Shown in pieces: positions 1-10,019 of a stretch of DNA of 64,000 nucleotides. The DNA is from Monodelphis domestica (lineage: Eukaryota > Chordata > Mammalia > Didelphimorphia > Didelphidae). The stretch lies in the NCBI RefSeq assembly GCF_027887165.1, contig NC_077228.1:106207137-106271136 (forward strand), given 5' to 3'. Made by a program: the position numbers and the translations under genes. The number at the start of each line of letters is the position of its first letter. The first letter of the stretch is position 1. Under the pieces are notes generated by a model that was not told the DNA's origin, searched no databases, and saw only the letters and a program-made list of their open reading frames with translations.

Positions 1-178
1 CCTGGTTTAGTGGAAAGGATGCCGGATATGAATTCAGAGAATCTGAGATCAGATGCTGCTCTCTTTTCAGTCTAGCCTTAGACTTCTCTGGGCTTCAGTT
101 TCCTTATCTCTAAAATGGGAGCATTGGACTAGATGTCCTCTATAAGGTCCCTTCCAGCTCCAAATCTGTAATCCAGAG
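1..178 (+). mobile_element. THER1/MIR-family SINE
   Basis: It carries the MIR core 'cagtttccttatctctaaaa' and the THER1-type end 'aaggtcccttccagctccaa'. The left end is cut by the window edge. Confidence 0.8.
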
Positions 179-780
179 AAATTAGGAACCCTATTTCTAG
201 TGAAATGCCACAGGGTTTTCTCCTCAGTTGTGCTCTGTTCCAACATTTTGTCAATTCCTTATTTATACAAGGACATCAATACCATGTTTTTTCCATTTGT
301 TGACTACATGAGAACTAATATATTGGGACCAAATTAAGACTCTAAATGATGTTGACAAGGTGAGAAAAGTAAACAGCAACTAAAAAGATGAAATTTATTA
401 GCTACAAGTGAAAAGTTCTACAATTGGTTTAAAGAGGGAGGAGAATAAGCATTTAGTAAGCACCTACTATGTGCCAGGAACTTAGCTTAAGTATCTTCCA
501 AATATCATTTCCTTTGAGGTATAAGATAATTTTATCTCAGATGAGGAAAAAGTCATATACACTTTATATACATACATACAAATATGAATTGAACAAATGT
601 GGAAGGAATAAACATAGCTAGAAAGGAGATTTAGGAAAAAAACAAGTTTAAAGAGTCAGCAGTATTCCATGAGCTAATGAGATCTGAGGCTATATTAAAT
701 GAGGTATAGTGTCCAAAATGAGGTGATTGTCTGGTTTTGTTTTGTCCTGTTCTTAACACATTGAAAATATTGTGTTTACA
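179..780. other. Mostly unassigned sequence with a short MIR relic
   Basis: The only recognisable part is a minus-strand MIR fragment at about 438-560 ('cacctactatgtgccagg'). The rest is A/T-rich, has no credible ORF and matches no family I know. Confidence 0.5.
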
Positions 781-1046
781 GAAGAAAAACAACTGCCTGA
801 TCACAGGGGCTGATGGGGATATGATTGGGGATGTAAACTCTAAATGATCGCCCTAGTGCAAATATCAATAATATTGAAATAGGTCTTAATCAAAGACACA
901 TATTAAACCCAGTGAAATTGTATGTCAGATATGGGAGGGGGCTGGAGGGAGGGGAGGAAAAGAGGGGAGGGAAAGAACATGAGTCTTGTAACCATGGAAA
1001 AATATTCTAAATTAGTTAATTAAAACTTTTCAGGGAAAAAAAAAAG
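780..1046 (+). mobile_element. 3' end of a poly(A) LINE (L1-like)
   Basis: It ends in 'gaacatgagtcttgtaacca' followed by A/T-rich sequence and poly(A). The same 3' end recurs at 52074-52220 with clear target duplications, which shows that it is a retroposed family. I think it is a marsupial L1 3' UTR. Confidence 0.55.
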
Positions 1047-1061
1047 AAAGTATTGTGTTTA

Positions 1062-1250
1062 GAGGCAGCTAGGCGGTTTAGCCAGACCAGAGAGGGAAAG
1101 TCCTGGGTTCAAATTTGACCTCAGATACTTACTAGCTGTGTGATCTTGGGCATGTCACTTAATCCCCATTGCCTAGCCCTTACCAATCTTCTGCCTTGGA
1201 ACTGATACTTAGTATTGATTCTAAGATAAGAGGAAAGGGTTAAAAAAAAA
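1062..1250 (+). mobile_element. tRNA-derived SINE (SINE1_MD type), complete
   Basis: It starts 'gaggcagctaggcggttt', has the B-box-like 'gggttcaaatttgac' and ends with 'agtattgattctaag' and poly(A). It is flanked by a direct repeat AAGTATTGTGTTTA (left copy ends at 1061, right copy at about 1249-1262). The intact ends and repeat suggest a fairly young insertion. Confidence 0.9.
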
Positions 1251-1261
1251 GTATTGTGTTT

Positions 1262-1485
1262 AGTCCTTGTGGCCATTATTCAGTCATGCCACTCTTCCTG
1301 ACTCCATGGACCATAGCTATCCATGGAGTTTTAAGTTTGTCAAATCCAGTAGATCCTTTTATCAGGAGATCAGAAGTTAAGTGACTTGCCCAGGGTCACA
1401 TAATTAAAAAGTATGTGAGCTTAAATTTGAATTCACATCTTCCTGACTGCAGGCTCAGCTCCCTATTCACTGAGCCACTTAGCTG
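1262..1485 (-). mobile_element. RTE-tailed CORE-SINE or RTE fragment
   Basis: On the minus strand it starts with 'gaggcagctaagtggctcag'. Its far end (1275-1325) reads 'gactccatggaccatagc', which resembles the 3' end of RTE/BovB LINEs. Confidence 0.65.
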
Positions 1486-1489
1486 CCTC

Positions 1490-1615
1490 TTAGGCATAAA
1501 GAGATTAGGTGATTTGCCCAAGATCACAAATCGAGGAAGTGCCTAAAGCTGGATTTGAACTCAAGTCTTCCTGACTTCGGGTCCAGTTGCCTTAACCATT
1601 GAACCAAGCTAGGTT
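1490..1615 (-). mobile_element. MIR/MAR1-type SINE fragment
   Basis: It shows the reversed SINE core 'gatttgcccaagatcacaaa' and 'tggatttgaactcaagtctt'. The element is truncated. Confidence 0.65.
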
Positions 1616-2160
1616 GCAATTTTTAGGAAAGACATTAACAAATCAGAACAAATTCAAAGCAGGGAAAACAGGCTGGAGGGCATCGGACTCAGCATTGGAT
1701 GGGTTGCATTGGAACTGGTTGAAAGAAAGGGAGATGCTAAGGCTAGAGTCACAAAGTCTTCCCGGGCTGGGACCTGATAATGTTTTCAGGGGAACAGACT
1801 TGTTCTGCTTGGCTCCAGGAGGCAGGACTAGCAACAATGGGCAGGCTTTGCTGAGAGGCAGATTTTAGCTCCATGTAAGGAAAAAAACATCCTAACAACT
1901 GGAGCTGTCTAAAAACAGACCAGAGTATGAATTGTTTGTCACCCTGGAGGGTTTGTGCGGAGGCTGGAACAACGGTTGTGAGGGAAATGGTAGACTGGAG
2001 TCACGTGTGGGAGCAGCTGGTCTGGAGGACTTCTGGGGTCCCCCCACCCCCCAACTCAGCAAATCTACAATGGTTCATCTTAGATGAATTGTACTGGGAG
2101 GAGGAGTACAAAGGAAGGAGACATGGAGCCCTTCTCTTGAGAATCTTTCAGTTTAACGAT
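1616..2160. other. No recognised feature
   Basis: ORFs of 89 and 113 aa exist on the plus strand, but the second runs into a THER1 SINE and neither resembles a known protein. I see no repeat in this stretch. Confidence 0.5.
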
Positions 2161-2164
2161 CTAG

Positions 2165-2345
2165 CAGAGTTTAGAGAGAGAAGGGACCTTTGGGATCATC
2201 TAGTCCCTCATTTTATAGTTGAGGAAACTGAGGCTCCAAAAGAGATTTTTCCGAGGTCACACCAATAATATGGGACAGAACCAGGATTTCAACCCAGGGT
2301 CTTTGACTCCAAATCCAGGACACGTTCTGCTGTACCCCATTATCT
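2165..2345 (-). mobile_element. THER1 SINE
   Basis: The reversed THER1 end 'agaagggacctttgggatca' is followed by 'gttgaggaaactgaggct' and the B-box region 'aggatttcaacccagggtct'. Confidence 0.8.
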
Positions 2346-2399
2346 AGAGACAACTTTGGAACATTTTTATACTTCAACACACCATTGGGTACAAATGAA

Positions 2400-2655
2400 C
2401 AGCCATTGTTGTTTAGTGTTGTTTAGTTAGTTTGTTTCAGTCCTGTGCAACATTCTTCAATGACCCCATTTGGGATTTTCTTGGCAAAGACACTGGAGTG
2501 GTTTACCAATTCTTTCTCTGGGTCATTTTATAGCTGAAGAACGGAGGCAAACAGGGTGAAGTGACTTGTCCAGAGTCACACAGCTAGTAAGGAGCTGAGG
2601 TCAAATTTGAACTGGGGAAGATGAGTCTTCCTGACTCCAGGTCCTTTCCTTTGCA
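2400..2655 (-). mobile_element. RTE-tailed CORE-SINE (MAR1 type)
   Basis: In plus orientation it begins with the reversed RTE/BovB-like tail ('ttcttggcaaagacactgga', 'gaccccatttgggatttt') and continues into the SINE core 'gacttgtccagagtcacaca'. Confidence 0.85.
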
Positions 2656-2787
2656 TCAAAGGCATAAGGCTGAAGAATTAAAGGCATGAAGACTAGCGAA
2701 TTAAGCAATGAGATGGCTTCACTTACAGAAAGCTTCCTGGAGAAGGTGAATATGGAGACTTTTAGAGGCAAGGACACAGGGTGGAGA

Positions 2788-2945
2788 ATGGGCACTGAAC
2801 TTGGAGCTGGGAGACTTTGCCAGCCATGCCAATTGTTACTTATTAGTTATATGAAACAACCAGATTAAGAGACCTTCAATATCTGCAAAATGGAAGTACA
2901 GCAATAAAACTTGAACTCTCTACCTCAAAGGGCCTTTGTGATTTG
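2788..2945 (+). mobile_element. MIR-family SINE, diverged
   Basis: It contains 'acttggagctgggaga' and a degenerate core followed by 'ctctacctcaaagg'. Confidence 0.5.
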
Positions 2946-2949
2946 TAAA

Positions 2950-3375
2950 CAGAGGCGGCAGCAGAGTGCAGTGTACAGAGCTTGGACTAGGAATCAGTAA
3001 GATCTGAGTTGAAATCTTTTTTTTTAAACTTTACCTTCCATCTTAGAATCAATACTATGTATTGGTTCCAAGGTAGAAGAGTGGGTAAGGACTAGGCAAT
3101 GGGGGTCAAGTGACTTGCCCAGGGTCATATAGCTAGGAAGTCGTTGAGGCTAGATTTGAACCCAGGACCACCATCTCTAGGCCTGGCTCTCAGTCCACTG
3201 AGCTACCCAGCTGCCTCCTGAGTTAAAATCTTGACATATATTGGCTATATGGCTGTGGGCAAGTCACTTAACTTCTGTTTGACTCAAGTTCTCCCATTTG
3301 TAAATGTGAAGACAATAATAGCACCTACCCTTCAAAGCTCTGATCTGCAAACCTTAAACTGCTACTTAAATGCCT
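2950..3375 (+). mobile_element. THER1/MIR SINE split by a younger SINE
   Basis: The left half (2950-3018) and right half (3219-3375, 'gggcaagtcacttaacttct') are one element. They are separated by the minus-strand SINE at 3019-3218. Confidence 0.75.
3019..3218 (-). mobile_element. SINE1_MD-type SINE, inserted in a MIR
   Basis: It has a full structure from reversed poly(A) and 'cttagaatcaatactatg' to 'gagctacccagctgcctc'. The target duplications TGAGTTGAAATCTT (3005-3018) and TGAGTTAAAATCTT (3219-3232) differ at one base. Confidence 0.9.
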
Positions 3376-3404
3376 AAAAAAAAAAAGTAAAATTGGATAC
3401 CTTA

Positions 3405-3622
3405 AACTATTCATGTAAATTCAAATTTAAGTTCACATGCTTTTTAGCTGTGACCCAGGACAAGTCACTTAACTTCTGAGTGCCCCATAAAAGAATCTAT
3501 TGGATTCACTAGACAAGGAAATGGCAAACTTACTCCAGTATCCTTGCCAAGAAAACTCTGTGTATAGCTATGGTCCATGGATTCAGGAAGAGTCTGATAT
3601 GACTGAAACACTTATTAAAGGA
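3405..3622 (+). mobile_element. RTE-tailed CORE-SINE
   Basis: The core 'ggacaagtcacttaacttct' is followed by the RTE-like tail 'aaggaaatggcaaacttact' and 'gaagagtctgatatgactga'. Confidence 0.8.
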
Positions 3623-3630
3623 GAAATGGA

Positions 3631-3836
3631 AGAGCAGCTAGGTAGTGTCATGGATAGAACACCAAGGCTGGAATTGGGAGGGTCTGGGTTCAAGACTGGC
3701 CTCAGATACTTCCTAGCTGTGTGATCTTGGGCAAGTCACTTAACCCCAATTTTTGTCTAGCCTTTACTGCTCTTCTTCTTTGGATGTGATGGAGAGTGTT
3801 GATTTGAAGACAGTAAGTTTAAAAAGAAAAAAAAGA
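3631..3836 (+). mobile_element. SINE1_MD-type SINE
   Basis: It starts 'agagcagctaggtagtgtca', contains 'gggcaagtcacttaacccca', has a diverged tail and ends in poly(A). Short direct repeats AGAAATGG flank it. Confidence 0.85.
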
Positions 3837-3984
3837 AATGGGACATGAATGAGAAGAGAGTTTGCAGATTAAAAAGAGAGGAATGTGAGATCTGGGCTGG
3901 AGCAGGACATTCATTTTCTGCCTATTTTAGGCTGTTTTGATGGAGAATCTGGGTTCTAGTGGGGAGGGATGGCATAAAGGGAGG

Positions 3985-4130
3985 CAGCAGTGGGTAAAGG
4001 GAAGAACGATGGACTTGGATAGAATTAAATGACCTGGGTTTGAATTCCAGTTCTCTCCACCAGCAGTGGGATTAGGGGTAAACCCCAACCTCTCCCTGCT
4101 TCAGCTGCTTCCCTTGTCTAAAGGGTGCCA
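3985..4130 (+). mobile_element. MIR-family fragment
   Basis: It contains 'tgacctgggtttgaattcca' and a degenerate 3' core. Confidence 0.5.
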
Positions 4131-4740
4131 GGGCCTTTCTGGTGCCAGTTCCTACGTTTCAGAGCCACGCCAGAGCAGGGAGGATATCCACCCTCTGAAG
4201 CTCTCCCTGGGCTGTGTGTCCGGGCCACTGTAGCTGTGCGCCTGAGGTAGGCAGACATGAGTGATGTGGGTGTTTTTCGAACACCACCGAGATAAGGGGT
4301 GGGGTGGTGATTGATGATTGTTGTCTCATGTCAGGCCCAGAAGCTGGAAGGAATGGGGGATGAGGCCCCGGTGGGAGAGTGGGTCCAACACTGGGGGAGA
4401 TAGATGTAGGTGTCCCAGGCCTGCCCAGAGAGTCCAACCCCCCCCCCCACCCCCCCACCACCTTGGGCTTTAGACTGGAGAAGCCCAATCCATTTGTTGC
4501 TGAGGGAGAGGCAATGTTCTTAGGTCAGGAAAAGATAAGCATGAGATAATGCAAGTTCTTGTTTTTAAACAAATCGATGCAAGAGCAGCTGTTGGGTGTT
4601 TCACTAAAGCTTGCAGAAGAGGAAACTGCCAGAAAATACTCCCCTCTGAGAAAGGGGTGGAAATAGAAACTAGTCACTGAGAAGTGACTGAGCTACGAAG
4701 GCTGAGAAAGGGGAACTTGTCTCCCTGCACAATCTCCTTT
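4131..4740. other. Repeat-poor stretch, no gene recognised
   Basis: It contains a C-rich run (4438-4460) and otherwise unique-looking sequence. The 109-aa minus-strand ORF is low-complexity proline/glycine translation of the C-run and is not supported. Confidence 0.5.
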
Positions 4741-4744
4741 TGTT

Positions 4745-5905
4745 TCGATTCAAGGAGATTTACTAAGTGCCTACTATGTGCTGAGAACCATGCCAGGAGC
4801 CCCAGGGAGACAAGGAAAAAATAAAATGAGTCTGGCCTCTCAAGGAGTTTATAACCCAATGGGGGAGGACAACCGGGGCATCAATCCATATGGAGGGAGT
4901 AGATGGAAGGTAAACTCTGAAAGGGGCAGGCATGGCAGCTTAGGAAACTGGCAAGTGACTCCAATAGGAGGTGGTGCTTTACTGGAAAGAGAGGAGGGAG
5001 ACAAATTATGAAAGGCTTTAAATCTCAAACAATGGCACGGATATTTGGTAATAGGCAACTACTGGAGCTTATTAAGAGGGGATAGTGGGAGGATAATAAG
5101 GTCAGGTAATCTCCTATACTTTAGGAAAATCATTTTGGAAGCTCTGTGGAGGATGGAATGGAGTTGGGCAAGCCTTGAGGTAGTGAGTCCAATTAGATGG
5201 CTATTGAAGAGTTTAGGTGAGAGGGAACAAAAGTCTGAACCAGAGTGGAAGTTGTGTGAATGGGAGAACATTCAAGAGATGTCACAGAGAAAAAAATGAC
5301 AAGATTTGGCAACTGATTGGATACAAGAGGTTTAGTGAGAGTGAGGAGTGGAATGATCATTTGGTTAAGAACCTGAAAAGATAACAGCATCCTTAACGAT
5401 TCCACAGAAGTTTGGGCGAAGGGTGAATTTGGGAGAAAAGATCATGGCTTCTATTTGGCTTGAGATAGATGCTAATGGGATCCAGTTGGAGATATCCAAA
5501 AGTCAGTGGGTGACATGGAATTGGAATTTAGGAGAAAGAGGAGGACTGAATAAACTAGTTCTGAGAATCATCTGTTACAGAGAGAATCACTGAAGCTATG
5601 TATGGGAGCAGATGAGATCATTAAAGTGAGAGAGCTAGAGAGAAAAGGAAAGAAACCCCCACTAAAACAGTCTTTCAGAACACCCACAGCTGGTGGCTAG
5701 GACACTAATAAAGATCCAGCAAAAGACCAAACAAATAGGAAGAGAGAGCAGTCACAACAACCCAGAGGGGAGAGAGATTTCAGGAGAAAAAAAGGTGGCC
5801 CACAGTGTCAAAACAAAAACTGCAGAGAGATCAACAGAGATTAGGATTGAGAAAAGGTCACTAGATATTGTAATGTAAAGGTCATTGACTACAACTTTCT
5901 TTCCT
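4745..5905 (-). mobile_element. L2 LINE, 3' part of ORF2 and 3' UTR
   Basis: Read on the minus strand it contains the decayed C-terminal part of the L2 reverse transcriptase. Frames in 5059-5271 still read SHLIGLTTSRLAQLHSIL, matching the family's L..GLP.SRL..LQSI pattern. Its 3' end, reversed, is 'gcctactatgtgctgag' at 4770. The region up to 5905 matches earlier ORF2 sequence ('acagtgtcaaa...gcagagagatcaa'). It is broken by many changes and inactive. Confidence 0.85.
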
Positions 5906-6004
5906 TTAAAAAAAAAGCATAGATAAGTTTTTCACAGAATGAGTGGGTACAATTGAATCTCAGAGATGGAGAAACAGCTGCTTTTTGGAGGTCTTGCCTC
6001 ATCC

Positions 6005-6275
6005 TGTGAATAAATAACTAAAATGAATAATAATAGCTAGCATTTATATAGTGTTTTAAGGTTTGCAAGGAGCTTGACAAATATTATTTCATTTGACCCT
6101 AACAACAACTCTGTGAGGTAAATGCTATTATATCCCCATTTTATAGATGAGGAAAATGAAACCGAGAGACTAAGTCATTTGTCCAAGATCACACAGCTAT
6201 GTGTCTGAGGATAGACTTGAATTTATGTCTATTCTGACTTGAAACCCACTGTAATACCTGACTGCTTCTGTGAGA
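6005..6275 (-). mobile_element. MIR SINE, nearly full length
   Basis: The reversed MIR runs from 'aatagctagcatttatatag' through 'ctctgtgaggtaaatgctat' and 'atgaggaaaatgaaacc' to the core 'ccaagatcacacagctatg'. Confidence 0.85.
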
Positions 6276-6389
6276 GGGTCACCTAGCTGGCAGAATATTA
6301 TCTTTTGGGTCACAGAAAGGAACCCAAGTTAGAGAATATACGCTTTGGAGAGCAGGGAAAGAAGGGAAATGTAGGTGATCTGATTAATT

Positions 6390-6631
6390 TGGTGTAATTA
6401 GAATTTTGTACTACAGAACTCCCGTTTTCCCAGAATTCTACTTTCATCCTTATGTTATATCCTTACGGTTTGGAGATAAAGGTTCTGTAACATCGCCCCT
6501 CAGTGCGCTCTTCTCCAGCAAACACCATTGCTCTTTACTCAGCCTTTACTTTTCCTCTACTTCAAGTGATTATTAATAAATCTTGTAAAATATAATACTT
6601 GGAGTTATTGGATATTAATTTTCATCTTACA
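6390..6631 (+). mobile_element. Possible solo LTR (endogenous retrovirus fossil)
   Basis: A stretch outside the SINE families contains AATAAA about 60 bp before an end in ATTTTCATCTTACA, which looks like the R/U5 part of a short mammalian LTR. I could not find a target duplication, so ends and family are uncertain. Confidence 0.35.
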
Positions 6632-6706
6632 ATACCAATCCTATCCAAGTCTTTCCAGGCACCATCCTCTGACCTTTGTCCCTAGTATGATTCCAATATT
6701 TGGGGT

Positions 6707-6950
6707 AGCTGGGGGAGAAAGTAAATCCAGTGTTGGATCTGGAGCCAGGAAGACCTGAGTATAAATCTGCCCTCAGACACCTATTAACCCTGTAGCCCTG
6801 AGCAAGTCACTCAACCTTATTTGCCTCAGTTCCTCTTCTGTAAAATGAAGTGGAGAAGGAAATGAATGGCAAACCACTCCAGTGTCTTTGTCAAGAAAAC
6901 CCCAAATGGGGTCACAAAGAGTTTGGACATGACTAAAACAATTGAACAAT
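6707..6950 (+). mobile_element. RTE-tailed CORE-SINE (MAR1 type)
   Basis: The core 'gagcaagtcactcaacctta' leads into the well-preserved RTE-like tail 'aatggcaaaccactccagtg' and 'aaccccaaatggggtcac'. Confidence 0.9.
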
Positions 6951-7019
6951 GATTTCTACCCTTCGGTACCTCAGTTTGGCTCATGGATCACTTATTTCCT
7001 GAACTTCAGCAGGGAATCT

Positions 7020-7081
<62 letters not shown>
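7020..7081. repeat. (ACT)n trinucleotide microsatellite
   Basis: About 20 uninterrupted ACT units. The poly-Tyr ORF over it is a low-complexity artefact. Confidence 0.97.
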
Positions 7082-7117
7082 ATTAAAATCCTTACATGTA
7101 TTTGTTCCTTTGACTTT

Positions 7118-7295
7118 CTTAGAGTCATGGATTTAGAGCTGAATGAAACTTAAAAACTTGGCTAGCACAACCTCCTTATTTTTACAGATGAGAGAACTGA
7201 AGCCCATAAAGGTAATCGATTTACTCAACAATGCATAGGATCCTGACAGAAACAGGATTTGAAACCAGGTCTTCTTTCTCCAAAGCTCCTTAAAG
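7118..7295 (-). mobile_element. THER1/MIR SINE
   Basis: It shows the reversed core 'tacagatgagagaactgaag' and B-box region 'caggatttgaaaccaggtct'. Confidence 0.75.
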
Positions 7296-7341
7296 ACCTA
7301 TCCAGGCAGACTTAATTGATGTGATAAAAATGGCATTATAA

Positions 7342-7345
7342 TAGT

Positions 7346-7389
<44 letters not shown>

Positions 7390-7490
7390 TAGTGGTGGTG
7401 GTGGTGGTGGTGGTGGTGGTGGTGGTGGTGGTGGTGGTAGTAGTAGTGGTGGTGGTGGTAGTAGTAGTAGCAGTAGTGGTGGTGGCGGTG
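7342..7490. repeat. Compound (AGC)n(AGT)n(GGT)n trinucleotide array
   Basis: Blocks of AGC, then AGT, then about 15 GGT units, then alternating AGT/GGT, all in the same register. The ORF of His/Tyr/Cys runs on the minus strand is an artefact of the repeat. Confidence 0.97.
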
Positions 7491-7528
7491 ATAGCTAGGA
7501 AAGTGTTTAATATGTAACATGTCAGAAG

Positions 7529-7731
7529 GAGCCAGCTAGGTGTCTCAGTGGTAGAGCACCAGGTTGGAGTTGGGAAGACTGGGTTCAGATCTGTTCTCAG
7601 ATATTTCCTTGCTGTGTGCCCCTAGGCAAATCCCATGACCCCAGTTGCCTAGCCCTTATTATTCTTCTGCCTTGGAACTGATATTTAGTATTGATTTTAA
7701 AGTTTAAGGACTTTAAGAAGGTCTGGGTTTA
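7529..7731 (+). mobile_element. SINE1_MD-type SINE
   Basis: It starts 'gagccagctaggtgtctcag', contains 'tctgccttggaactgatat' and 'agtattgattttaaagt', and is flanked by similar 'catgtca' sequences. Confidence 0.85.
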
Positions 7732-7954
7732 AAAACAACAACATATATCATGTCACATGATTTGAGGAAAACTTGCACCTTCCATCATCTTCCCTGCTCA
7801 ACTGGATTTCCAACTTTACAGATAACTTTTATCTCTGTCTTGAAAACTTCTAAGTCTTCAAAAGTCAACCTATTAAAAATCCCCTGGGGCTGGGGGTGTA
7901 ATACCTAATGCTGTAATTGTATATCCTAACACCTGAGAGGAGTAGTTAGGAGAA

Positions 7955-8255
7955 GGTGGAAGACAGGAAAGGGAGAGAGACAGAGACAGAAAGAGAGAGG
8001 GAGGGAGAAAGAAACAGTTAGAGAGGAGAGACGGAGACAAAGAGAAGGAGGGAGAGAAGGAAGGAGAGAGAGCCAGAGACAGACAGAGGGAGGGAGGGAG
8101 AGAAGGAAGAAGAGAAGGGAAAGAGAGAGAGAGGGAGGGAGGGAGGGAGGAAGGAAGGAAGGAACAGAGTTAGAAAGGAGAGACAAAGAGGAGGGAGTGA
8201 GGGAAAGAAGAGGAGGAAGGGAGGGAGGGAGAGACAAAGAGGAGAAACAGAGATA
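7955..8255. repeat. Purine-rich low-complexity tract (GGGA/GAGA)
   Basis: About 300 bp with nearly all purines on the plus strand, mixing GGGA, GAGA and GGAA units. The overlapping Ser/Leu/Pro-rich minus-strand ORFs are artefacts. Confidence 0.9.
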
Positions 8256-8289
8256 GAAACTGAAAGAGAATTGATGAAAGATCTTTTAA

Positions 8290-8535
8290 AGACATCAGAA
8301 GCCAAAGCAAGGGCTTTGGCTGAAGAAGGGAGTTCCAGGGGGGACAGGGGAATCTGAAAGCCTGGGTTCTCATGCCTGCTCTGTTGTTTATGGCAACTCA
8401 TTTTATGTCACTTCAAGTTACTTCATCACCTCATGCCTAGACTATTGCAATAGCCTGCTGCCTCACTCTCTGCCTCTGTAAAATGGAGCCATTAGATCAA
8501 GGTTCCCTCTCATCTCTAAATCCTGTGATCCCGAT
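8290..8535 (+). mobile_element. THER1 SINE with a short L2-like piece inside
   Basis: The SINE body ('gaaagcctgggttctcatgc') and THER1 end ('ctcatctctaaatcctgtga') enclose about 35 bp, 8424-8460, reading 'tgcctagactattgcaatag', a hallmark of the L2 reverse-transcriptase region. Confidence 0.65.
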
Positions 8536-8544
8536 CTAGAACTG

Positions 8545-9010
8545 GGTAGCAACCTCATTCTTGTAAATGGTATAGAACCACCATTTAAACTACTCACATT
8601 GGGCTCCTCAGGGAACCTGTGGGCCAACTTATATAGGCCTCAACATCTGCAGGTGCCCTGTCAAAGGCTGGCCATCTGTTCTCATCGTACAAAGACCAGA
8701 GAGGCACCGCAACCTCCCCATAGTTGGAGGCAGGATGATTTTTATCCCTTCCCCATTTCATCCCTTACTGGCATAGACTCTCAGAAAGTGAAGGAGGAAG
8801 TAAATCTGTGTTGGGGGAAAAGGCACCTGTTCAGTACAGAAGAAGTTGGGAAGCAACAGTTGAAGACAGCTGGGACTTTTTCCTCTCAGGATAGGATTGA
8901 AGGGCAGATGCCATCTTTGGCCTGGACTTTTAGCAGCCAGTGATGTCAGTCCATCCAAACAAATGTCTCTTCTCCAGGTCTCCTGCCCTCCTGTTCTCCT
9001 TCAGTTGAGA
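8545..9010. other. No recognised feature
   Basis: Unique-looking sequence. A 114-aa plus-strand ORF (8599-8943) has no motif I recognise and is probably incidental. Confidence 0.45.
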
Positions 9011-9014
9011 ACTA

Positions 9015-9215
9015 TTCATAAAAGACAGAGCATGTCTTGGAATTAGGAACACATGGGTTCAGATCCCACCTCTGAGACATACTGTGTGACCACAGGCCAA
9101 TTGCTGAACTTCTCTGAGGTTCAGGGTCTGCCTTCGTAAAAAGAGAGGGTTAGACTTAGATGACCTCTAAAACCACTTCTAGCTCTAAATCTGTGATCCT
9201 ATAGATCCTACGATC
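9015..9215 (+). mobile_element. THER1 SINE
   Basis: It contains 'acatgggttcagatcccacc' and the end 'gatgacctctaaaaccactt'. Confidence 0.85.
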
Positions 9216-10019
9216 AAGTGCCCCTTACCAAGCTTACACCCTCTTCCTACACTATCAATCCCATCTCTTCCAATGACCCCTCCCACCATAATCATTCTAT
9301 CATTCATCTTCAATCTCAATATTTCCTGTCAACAATTTCCCCTTCACAAAATCTCTCAAATATGCCCCCTTCTCTCCCCTGACATTGCCACCACTCTAGA
9401 GCAGGCTCTCATCATCTCATGCCTAGACTATTGTAATAGCCTACTGTGTGGTCTTCCTACTTCTAAGACTCTCCCACTCCAATCCATCTTCCATTTAACC
9501 ACCAAAGTACTTTTCCTAAAGCACAGGTCTATTCAAGTCACACACACCCCTCAGTAAACTCCAGTGGTTCCCTATCAGATCTAGGATCAAATCTATTTGG
9601 CATTCAAAATCCTTCACAATCTACTACCTTTCCGGTCTTCTTACAACTTATTCCTGGCCATGCACTCTTTGGCCCAGGGACACTGGCTCCTGACTGCTCC
9701 CAGAACAAGACATTCTATCTCTTAGCTCTGGGCATTTTTCTCTGACTCTCCCCTTACCTGCAAATGCTCTCCTCCTCAATCTCTACATACCACCTTCCCT
9801 GGCTTCCTTTAAGTTCCAACTAAAATCCCTTCTACGGGAAGAAGCCCTTCCCGATCATACTGCCTTTCTTCTCTTATATATTTCCTAATTATCCTATGTG
9901 TAGCTTGTTTGTGTGTAGTTTTTTACTTGTGTCTCTTAGATTGTAAGCTTCTTTTTAGATCATCAGTGCTTAGCACAGTTACAGGCACATAGTAGGTTCT
10001 TAATAAATATTTGACTAAA
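9216..10019 (+). mobile_element. L2 LINE 3' end
   Basis: This is one of the best-preserved L2 copies here. An open frame (9273-9557) encodes the end of the CR1-clade reverse transcriptase with ISCLDYCNSLLCGLPTSKTL. It is followed by the typical 3' UTR 'ttgtaagcttctttttag' and the end 'aggttcttaataaatattt'. It is 5'-truncated and inactive. Confidence 0.9.

Noticed and set aside
1062-1250. tRNA gene
   Set aside because: The A/B-box-like sequence belongs to a tRNA-derived SINE repeated many times in the window; no cloverleaf of a real tRNA was found.
7290-7520. Poly-His/Tyr/Cys ORF
   Set aside because: It is a trinucleotide repeat artefact with no supporting gene structure.
9273-9557. Host gene with LDYCN motif
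   Set aside because: The motif is the end of the L2 LINE reverse transcriptase and the flanks are L2 3' sequence.
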